5,872 nt of DNA from NCBI GenBank assembly GCA_035253685.1, contig DATFBR010000184.1, positions 1 through 5,872 of the forward strand, written 5' to 3'. Numbering within the stretch: the first letter of the stretch is position 1; each line of letters opens with the position of its first letter. The translations under genes and the position numbers were made by a program. Below, in pieces: positions 1 to 4,793 of this stretch. Under the pieces are notes generated by a model. That model did no database searches. It saw only the letters and a list, made by a program, of their open reading frames with translations, and had not been told where the DNA came from. This stretch comes from DASRTE01 sp035253685 (GTDB lineage: Bacteria; Actinomycetota; Actinomycetes; Jiangellales; Jiangellaceae).

Positions 1-3
1 ACC

Positions 4-47
4 GCCGACGCCCGGCGTCGTGCTGCGGGGACCCCGCACTCGTCGGC
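4..47. repeat. Nested inverted repeats before the methyltransferase start
   Basis: Three perfect 7-bp inverted repeats are packed into this leader. CGACGCC (6-12) faces GGCGTCG (14-20) across one base. TGCGGGG (24-30) faces CCCCGCA (32-38) across one base. GCCGACG (4-10) pairs with CGTCGGC (41-47), which directly abuts the ATG. The first and third share bases, so the RNA could fold in alternative ways. They could be protein-binding sites, a terminator of an upstream gene outside the window, or a structured leader. GC-rich sequence makes such repeats commoner by chance, and the upstream context is missing. Confidence 0.45.
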
Positions 48-758
48 ATGACCCACCGCGGCGAGGTGATTCCCAGCCCCAACATCTGGAACCACCCCAG
101 CGTGTACGAGGCCGAGAACCGCGGTGTCGATCGCGCGGGAGCGATCGATGCGGCAATGCGCGGGATCCACGACTGGGCCGGCCAGACCATCGTGGACGTC
201 GGATGCGGCACGGGCTTCCACCTGGCCCGGTTCGCCGGCACCGCAGCGCGGGTCGTCGGCGTCGAACCGCACCCGTCCACGGCGGCCCGAGCCCGGATGC
301 GGGTACGGGCGCTGGAGCCCGCGCTGCGGGATCGGATCGAGGTGCTGCCCGGGACGGCACAGGACCTTCCGCTGCCGGCTGCGACGGCGGACGTCGCGCA
401 CGCCCGGTGGGCGTACTTCTTCGGGCCGGGCTGCGAGCCGGGACTCCGCGAGCTCGTACGCGTGGTTCGCCGGGGCGGCACCGCGTTCGTAATCGACAAC
501 GACGCCGCACGTTCGACCTTCGGTGCGTGGTTCCGGCGTGCGTTACCGCGATACGACCCGGCCGCGGTCGAGCGGTTCTGGGCGCGACGGGGCTGGCAGC
601 GCGTCCCGCTGGACATCACTCTGGAGCAGCCGGACCGGGCGGCGTTCGAGGCGGTCGTGCGGATCGAGTTTCCCCCGCTGGTCGCCGACGCCGTGCTCGC
701 CGATCACTGCGGTTCGAGTGTCGACTACGCGGTCAACCTGTTCTGGCACCGCTTCTGA
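48..758 (+). CDS. Class I SAM-dependent methyltransferase, substrate unknown
   Basis: A 236-residue soluble protein with a Rossmann-type methyltransferase core. Motif I is IVDVGCGTG at residues 48-56, the SAM-binding glycine loop. The acidic end of strand 2 is GVEPH at 71-75, where E73 would contact the SAM ribose. GTAQDLPLP (102-110) fits the following adenine-binding region, and the ARWAYFF and RRGGTAFVIDND stretches (about 119-152) fit the strand 4/5 core. The C-terminal part (about 160-236, including VRIEFPP and VDYAVNLFW) is not a recognisable substrate domain. No signal peptide or membrane segment is seen. The ATG at 48 is the first start in this frame in the window but has no clear Shine-Dalgarno. 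An in-frame GTG at 66 would begin the protein at the IPSPNIWNHP block and is a real alternative. Residue 166 uses TTA, a rare leucine codon at this GC. The 55-nt gap to radA contains a promoter, so co-transcription is possible but not required. Family assignment is firm; the reaction is unknown. Confidence 0.88.
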   Translation: MTHRGEVIPSPNIWNHPSVYEAENRGVDRAGAIDAAMRGIHDWAGQTIVDVGCGTGFHLARFAGTAARVVGVEPHPSTAARARMRVRALEPALRDRIEVLPGTAQDLPLPAATADVAHARWAYFFGPGCEPGLRELVRVVRRGGTAFVIDNDAARSTFGAWFRRALPRYDPAAVERFWARRGWQRVPLDITLEQPDRAAFEAVVRIEFPPLVADAVLADHCGSSVDYAVNLFWHRF

Positions 759-784
759 GGTGGCGCACGGGAAGTTCCGCGGCG

Positions 785-807
785 CTGTCGGTCGGCGCCC
801 GTACGGT
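785..807 (+). promoter_or_regulatory. Putative PafBC-type (RecA-NDp) DNA-damage promoter of radA
   Basis: The sequence reads CTGTCGGTC (785-793), then exactly 8 nt, then TACGGT (802-807). The published LexA-independent damage promoter of mycobacteria is tTGTCRgtg-N8-TAnnnT. Seven of the nine box positions match consecutively (786-792), the spacer is exact and the -10 hexamer fits TANNNT. There is no TTGACA-like -35 at normal spacing, as expected for a promoter that relies on the PafBC activator. Six bases separate the hexamer from the radA ATG, so transcription would start at or next to the A at 814. The location before a recombinational repair gene supports the call. No experimental evidence is available here. 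Confidence 0.68.
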
Positions 808-813
808 GCCGCC

Positions 814-2184
814 ATGGTGAAGACGGCGCCGGCCTACCGGTGTGGCGAGTGCGGCTGGTCCACGTCCAAGTGGGTCGGGCGCTGCAGCGGATGCCAGGCG
901 TGGGGCAGCCTCGACGAGATCGGCGCCACCCGCGGCATCGCGCTTTCTGCCGGGCCGGTGGTGCAGCCCGCGCGCCCGATCGGCGCGGTCGGGCTGGAGG
1001 CGGCGCGTTCCCGGCCCACCGGTGTCGACGAGCTCGACCGTGCCCTCGGTGGCGGACTGGTCCAGGGCGCCGTCGTCCTACTGGCCGGCGAGCCGGGCGT
1101 CGGCAAGTCGACTCTGCTGCTCGAGGTCGCCGCCCGCTGGGCCTCCACGGCCGGGCTCGCGCTCTACGTCACCGGCGAGGAGTCCGCGGCGCAAGTGCGC
1201 CTGCGCGCCGAGCGAACGGCGGCGCTGGCCGAGGGCCTGTTCCTCGCTGCGGAAACCGACCTTGCCGCCGTCCTCGGCCAGATCGAGCAGGTCAAACCGT
1301 CCCTGCTGGTACTCGACTCGGTCCAGACCGTGTCGCGGGCCGACACCGACGGCGCACCCGGCGGCGTGACCCAGGTACGTGAGGTCGCCGGCACGCTCAT
1401 CCGCGTGGCCAAGGAACGGGGCATGGCCACGATCCTGGTGGGGCACGTGACCAAGGACGGCACGATCGCCGGGCCGCGGGTCCTTGAACACCTCGTCGAC
1501 GTCGTGCTCCAGTTCGAGGGCGAGCGCCATTCGCGGCTGCGCATGGTGCGCACGGTCAAGAACCGCTACGGCGCGGCCGACGAGGTCGGCTGCTTTGATC
1601 TTTCCGATACCGGCATCACCTCGATGCCCGATCCCACCGGCCTGTTCGTGTCCCGGCACGCCGACGCGGTTGCCGGCACCTGCATCACGGTGACGCTCGA
1701 AGGCCGCCGACCGCTGCTCGCCGAGGTCCAGGCGCTGGTCGCGCCGTCGTCGCTGGGAACGCCGCGTCGCGCCACCAGTGGACTGGACAGTTCCCGGGTG
1801 GCCATGGTGCTGGCGGTGCTCGATCGACGCGGCGGCGTCTCCCTCAGGGCCCACGACGTCTACGCCGCAACGGTCGGCGGTGCACGTCTGGCCGAGCCCG
1901 CCGGTGATCTGGCGCTGATGGTCGCCGTCGCCAGCGGTGCCCGCGACCTACCGGTACCTCCTGGGCTGGTGGCCATCGGCGAGGTCGGCCTGGCCGGCGA
2001 GATCCGGCGGGTCACCGGCATCCAGCGACGGCTGGCGGAGGCGGAGCGGATGGGCTTCACCCGCGCGCTCGTGCCGCCCGATCCGGGCCCGGTACCGGCC
2101 GGCATCCGGGCGGTCGAGGTCGGTGACGTCGCTGCCGCGCTCGATTCCGCCCGGCGTCCGGCACCGGTCGTCTCCATCCGCTGA
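814..2184 (+). CDS. radA: DNA repair protein RadA (Sms), branch-migration ATPase
   Basis: RadA is a RecA-like hexameric ATPase that drives branch migration of recombination intermediates in the cytoplasm. The protein is 456 residues, close to the 460 of E. coli RadA. In order it shows a C4 zinc finger (C10, C13, C24, C27), Walker A GEPGVGKST at 92-100, Walker B LLVLDSVQ at 164-171 with D168, and the RadA-specific motif at 249-253. That motif reads KNRYG rather than the usual KNRFG. The C-terminal Lon-protease-like domain runs from about 320 to 445, with the conserved VAIGEVGLAGEIRRV stretch at 386-400. The ATG at 814 is chosen because the zinc finger follows at the normal distance. The frame is open upstream but reads into the methyltransferase gene. 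No ribosome-binding site precedes the ATG, and a -10 element ends six bases before it, so translation may be leaderless. In B. subtilis and mycobacteria RadA modulates DisA, the product of the next gene. Confidence 0.97.
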   Translation: MVKTAPAYRCGECGWSTSKWVGRCSGCQAWGSLDEIGATRGIALSAGPVVQPARPIGAVGLEAARSRPTGVDELDRALGGGLVQGAVVLLAGEPGVGKSTLLLEVAARWASTAGLALYVTGEESAAQVRLRAERTAALAEGLFLAAETDLAAVLGQIEQVKPSLLVLDSVQTVSRADTDGAPGGVTQVREVAGTLIRVAKERGMATILVGHVTKDGTIAGPRVLEHLVDVVLQFEGERHSRLRMVRTVKNRYGAADEVGCFDLSDTGITSMPDPTGLFVSRHADAVAGTCITVTLEGRRPLLAEVQALVAPSSLGTPRRATSGLDSSRVAMVLAVLDRRGGVSLRAHDVYAATVGGARLAEPAGDLALMVAVASGARDLPVPPGLVAIGEVGLAGEIRRVTGIQRRLAEAERMGFTRALVPPDPGPVPAGIRAVEVGDVAAALDSARRPAPVVSIR

Positions 2185-2185
2185 C

Positions 2186-2216
2186 CGGCCGCCCAGCCGA
2201 ATTTCCGGTGCGGCCG
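2186..2216 (+). terminator. Weak GC hairpin directly after radA
   Basis: CGGCCGC (2186-2192) is perfectly complementary to GCGGCCG (2210-2216) across a 17-nt loop that can form a further 3-bp CCG/CGG pairing. It begins one base after the radA stop codon. There is no T-run, but many actinobacterial terminators lack one. It could attenuate readthrough from radA into disA, or be a chance GC pairing. Confidence 0.3.
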
Positions 2217-2226
2217 ACGGCAAGTG

Positions 2227-2254
2227 TCGACGCTCGCTCGCCGCACCGTACACT
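2227..2254 (+). promoter_or_regulatory. Putative housekeeping promoter of disA
   Basis: A -35 element TCGACG (2227-2232, four of six matches to TTGACA) and a -10 element TACACT (2249-2254, fits TANNNT) are separated by 16 nt. A transcript starting near 2261 would have a leader of about 30 nt containing the GGGGG tract before the disA GTG. A 10-bp perfect palindrome, GTCGCGCGAC (2255-2264), covers the expected transcription start and could be an operator. It does not match the PafBC motif seen before radA or the actinobacterial LexA box, so disA may be expressed independently of radA. Confidence 0.5.
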
Positions 2255-2291
2255 GTCGCGCGACGTCGACTAACGGTGACGCGGGGGTCAC

Positions 2292-3386
2292 GTGCCAGTA
2301 AGCGAACGAGGTGAAGTCGAGACCAAGTTGCGCCTGGCGCTGGCCGCCGTGGCGCCGGGTACGGCCCTGCGCGAAGGGCTCGAACGGATCCTGCGCGGCC
2401 GCACCGGCGCTCTCATCGTGCTCGGCTCCGACCCGACCATCGACGCCATCTGCACCGGCGGGTTCACCCTCGATGTCGACTTCTCCGCCACGGGCCTGCG
2501 CGAGCTGGCCAAGATGGACGGCGCCATCATCGTCGACAGGGAGTGCACCAAGATCCTTCGGGCGGCCACGCAGCTGGTGCCCGACCCCTCGATCCTGACC
2601 ACGGAGTCCGGAACCCGGCACCGGACGGCGGAACGGGTGGCGAAGCAGACCGGAATCCCGGTCATCTCGGTCAGTCAGTCCATGCGCATCGTCGCGATCT
2701 ACGTCGACGACGTCCGCTACGTGCTCGAGGATGCGGGCCAGATTCTCTCTCGTGCCAACCAGGCGCTGGCCACGCTCGAGCGCTACAAACTCCGCCTCGA
2801 CGAGGTCTCGGGAACACTGTCCGCGCTCGAGATCGAAGACCTCGTCACCGTGCGCGACGTCGCGGCGGTCGCACAGCGCCTGGAGATGGTTCGCCGGATC
2901 GCCAGTGAGATCGAGGGCTACGTCGTCGAGCTCGGCACCGACGGCCGGCTGCTCAGCCTCCAGCTCGACGAACTCGTCGCCGGCGTCGACATCGACCGTG
3001 AGCTGATAGCGCGTGACTACCTGCCGACCCAGCCGGCTCGGCGGCCGCGAACCGTCGCCGGAGTCGTCGCCGAGCTCGACGGGCTCTCGGCCATCGACCT
3101 GCTCGACCTGGGTGCCGTGGCCCGGGCGCTCGGCTTCGCCGGGGGAGGCGAACAGCTCGACGCCGCCGTGAGTCCGCGTGGGTACCGCCTGCTGGCGCGC
3201 GTACCCCGCCTACCCGGTGCAGTGATCGAGCGGCTGGTCGATCACTTCGGCGGCCTGCAGAAGCTGCTGGCGGCCAGCATCGACGACCTCCAGGCAGTCG
3301 ACGGCGTGGGCGAGTCGCGGGCCCGCAGTGTGCGGGAGGGGCTGTCCCGTCTGGCCGAGTCGAGCATCCTCGAGCGCTACGTCTGA
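2292..3386 (+). CDS. disA: DNA integrity scanning diadenylate cyclase DisA
   Basis: DisA condenses two ATP into cyclic di-AMP as an octamer that scans DNA and slows synthesis at branched structures. The 364-residue protein has the full layout. The N-terminal DAC domain (about 15-150) carries the DGA motif at 76-78 (within KMDGA) and RHR at 109-111 (within SGTRHR), the metal- and ATP-binding catalytic motifs. A helical linker spans about 150-300, including LSRANQALATLERYK. The C-terminal helix-hairpin-helix DNA-binding region spans about 304-350, with the QAVDGVGESRARSVREGL hairpin. It closely resembles mycobacterial DisA as I recall it. The GTG at 2292 is preferred because it follows the GGGGG tract at 2283-2287 by 4 nt and leaves an N-terminal lead only slightly longer than in relatives. 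No later start in this frame would keep the conserved LRLALAAVAPGT region. It sits 107 nt after radA, with its own likely promoter, and 16 nt before mutY. Confidence 0.97.
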   Translation: MPVSERGEVETKLRLALAAVAPGTALREGLERILRGRTGALIVLGSDPTIDAICTGGFTLDVDFSATGLRELAKMDGAIIVDRECTKILRAATQLVPDPSILTTESGTRHRTAERVAKQTGIPVISVSQSMRIVAIYVDDVRYVLEDAGQILSRANQALATLERYKLRLDEVSGTLSALEIEDLVTVRDVAAVAQRLEMVRRIASEIEGYVVELGTDGRLLSLQLDELVAGVDIDRELIARDYLPTQPARRPRTVAGVVAELDGLSAIDLLDLGAVARALGFAGGGEQLDAAVSPRGYRLLARVPRLPGAVIERLVDHFGGLQKLLAASIDDLQAVDGVGESRARSVREGLSRLAESSILERYV

Positions 3387-3402
3387 GCCGGGCTGCACGC
3401 TC

Positions 3403-4269
3403 GTGCACGACGCCGTCATCGGGTGGTACGGGCGCCACGCGCGCGACCTGCCGTGGCGCTCACCGGACCGCCGACCGTGGGGCGTGCTGGTGAGCGAGGT
3501 CATGCTCCAGCAGACGCCGGTCAGCCGGGTGGAGCCGGTATGGCGCGCCTGGCTGGACCGGTGGCCGGAGCCGGCCGACCTCGCCGCGGCGGAGCCGGGC
3601 GATGCCATCCGTTGTTGGGGAGGGCTCGGATACCCGGGACGCGCGCTGCGGCTGCACGCTGCCGCCAGGGTGATCGTCGAGCGGCACGGCGGTGCCGTGC
3701 CGGCCTCATATGAGCAGTTGCGCGCCCTCCCCGGTGTCGGGGACTACACGGCGGCGGCGACGGCGGTGTTCGCGTTCGGACACCGCCATGCGGTGCTCGA
3801 CACCAATGTCCGGCGCGTCCTCGCCCGTGCCGTCGCCGGCGTGGCCGCCCCGGCACAGACGACGACGTCGACCGAACGACGACGCGCCGAGTCGCTGCTG
3901 CCCGATGACGCGGGAACGGCGGCCGCCTGGGCGGTCGCGGTCATGGAACTGGGTGCGCTGGTCTGCACGGCCCGGTCGCCGCGCTGCGACGAGTGCCCGC
4001 TGGCCGCCGGGTGTGCCTGGCGGATCGCCGGTGCTCCCGCCACCGCGTATCCGCCTCGCCGTCGACAGTCGTGGACCGGCACGGACCGGCAGGTGAGAGG
4101 GCGGCTGATGGCCGTCATGCGCGGCGCGGATCGCATCGTCGAGAAGGCCCGGTTGGACGGCGCCTGGCCCGATGATCCGGTTCAGCGTGAGCGGGCGCTC
4201 GCGGCTCTGGTGGCCGACGGCCTGGTCGAGCGGCTCCCGGGCGGACGCTACCGACTTCCGGTCAAATGA
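3403..4269 (+). CDS. mutY: A/G-specific adenine DNA glycosylase MutY
   Basis: MutY removes adenine mispaired with 8-oxoguanine or guanine, the first step of base-excision repair that prevents G:C to T:A changes. The 288-residue protein begins with the GWYGRHARDLPWR block. It has SEVMLQQT at 31-38 (E32 the predicted general acid), the helix-hairpin-helix LPGVGDYTAAA at 109-119, and the catalytic aspartate D133 in VLDTNVRRVLAR. The iron-sulfur ligands C188, C195, C198 and C204 have the exact C-x6-C-x2-C-x5-C spacing. Only 84 residues follow the cluster, fewer than in E. coli MutY (350 residues in all), and they look like a compact winged-helix end (about 226-288) rather than a full MutT-like 8-oxoG recognition domain. 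This short form is usual in actinobacteria. GTG 3403 is the only start giving a normal N-terminus; the next upstream GTG, at 3328, lies inside disA. The 16-nt gap and weak ribosome-binding site (GGG at 3390-3392) suggest coupling to disA translation. Confidence 0.95.
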   Translation: MHDAVIGWYGRHARDLPWRSPDRRPWGVLVSEVMLQQTPVSRVEPVWRAWLDRWPEPADLAAAEPGDAIRCWGGLGYPGRALRLHAAARVIVERHGGAVPASYEQLRALPGVGDYTAAATAVFAFGHRHAVLDTNVRRVLARAVAGVAAPAQTTTSTERRRAESLLPDDAGTAAAWAVAVMELGALVCTARSPRCDECPLAAGCAWRIAGAPATAYPPRRRQSWTGTDRQVRGRLMAVMRGADRIVEKARLDGAWPDDPVQRERALAALVADGLVERLPGGRYRLPVK

Positions 4270-4279
4270 ACGGCAACGC

Positions 4280-4651
4280 TCACGGCCCGGACTGTCGACG
4301 GGACGAGGTCACGCGGTCCAGCGCCGTGAGGTAGTCGTCCTTCGGATCCATGGCCGCGGCGATGCGATAGCAGGAGGCGGCCTCGTCGTGGCGGCTCTGA
4401 CGTTCGAGCGTCCGGCCGAGCGCGAAGCGCGCGTACGCGTCGCTGGGGTCGCTTTCCACCAGGCGTCCGAACGCCTCTTCGGCCCGTCTGAGCTGAGCCG
4501 AGCGGAAGTAGGCCCGGCCGGCCAGCTCGAGCACCGACTTCGGCGTCGAGTCGTTGGCGAGCAATGGCTCCAGCTCGCGGGCAGCTCCGATGGGATCCCC
4601 CGCATCGTAGAGCACAGCCGCTGCACGGTAGGCCGCCAGATCGTCGGACAT
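4280..4651 (-). CDS. Small tetratricopeptide-repeat protein
   Basis: A 123-residue, alpha-helical, soluble protein. Two clear TPR units are visible: about 37-70 (SVLELAGRAYFRSAQLRRAEEAFGRLVESDP) and about 72-105 (AYARFALGRTLERQSRHDEAASCYRIAAAMDP). Each has the TPR pattern of small and large residues ending in a proline turn. Residues 3-34 (LAAYRAAAVLYDAGDPIGAARELEPLL) form a degenerate first unit. TPRs are protein-protein scaffolds; no catalytic motif is present and the partner is unknown. The ATG is fixed by a strong GGAGG 8 nt upstream. The frame is open further upstream, but that would run into clpC and is not supported. It lies 142 nt downstream of clpC on the same strand, beyond a hairpin, and its stop is 10 nt from the mutY stop in convergent orientation. 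A link to ClpC function is only positional. Confidence 0.88.
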   Translation of the reverse strand: MSDDLAAYRAAAVLYDAGDPIGAARELEPLLANDSTPKSVLELAGRAYFRSAQLRRAEEAFGRLVESDPSDAYARFALGRTLERQSRHDEAASCYRIAAAMDPKDDYLTALDRVTSSRRQSGP

Positions 4652-4659
4652 GCGCCCTG

Positions 4660-4664
4660 CCTCC
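4660..4664 (-). promoter_or_regulatory. Strong ribosome-binding site of the TPR gene
   Basis: On the minus strand GGAGG precedes the ATG at 4651-4649 with an 8-nt spacer. It is the best Shine-Dalgarno in the window and decides this start over the longer upstream extension of the same frame. Confidence 0.85.
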
Positions 4665-4740
4665 AGATGCACTCGACCGGTGCGGATCCACCCAGCGTCC
4701 GCGGCGACGCGACGACAGGAGATGCGGAGTCGGTTCAGGC

Positions 4741-4774
4741 CGAGGGGCCTGCGCCGGTGGGTGCAGGCCCCTCG
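4741..4774 (-). terminator. Perfect hairpin after clpC, probable terminator
   Basis: CGAGGGGCCTGC (4741-4752) and GCAGGCCCCTCG (4763-4774) are perfect 12-nt complements. The intervening 10 nt can add a wobble pair and two G-C pairs, leaving a GGTG tetraloop and a 15-pair stem. It lies 19 nt beyond the clpC stop on the minus strand. No T-run follows on either strand, so it would be a tail-less terminator of the kind common in GC-rich actinobacteria, or a 3'-end stabilising structure. It separates clpC from the TPR gene. Confidence 0.72.
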
Positions 4775-4793
4775 ATCGTCAGCTGCCGGTGGC

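Noticed and set aside
523..813. N-terminal extension of RadA upstream of 814
   Set aside because: It overlaps the methyltransferase coding end and encodes a low-complexity S/R-rich stretch; the zinc finger normally begins near the N-terminus, as it does from the ATG at 814.
20..820. Long plus-strand open frame overlapping the methyltransferase
   Set aside because: Arginine-, glycine- and proline-rich translation with no motif; a GC-rich alternative-frame shadow of the methyltransferase, whose motifs lie in the other frame.
1078..1854. 258-residue minus-strand open frame antisense to radA
   Set aside because: No recognisable motif, and it lies entirely opposite conserved RadA domains; open antisense frames are expected at this GC.
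2185..2291. c-di-AMP riboswitch before disA
   Set aside because: The gap is only 107 nt, contains a promoter-like element and shows no extended ydaO-type architecture.
1860..2621. 253-residue minus-strand open frame spanning the radA-disA gap
   Set aside because: Antisense to the RadA C-terminus and DisA catalytic domain; composition and lack of motifs indicate a shadow frame.
3328..3402. Upstream GTG start for mutY inside disA
   Set aside because: It adds 25 unconserved residues and a 59-nt overlap with disA; GTG 3403 gives the normal MutY N-terminus.
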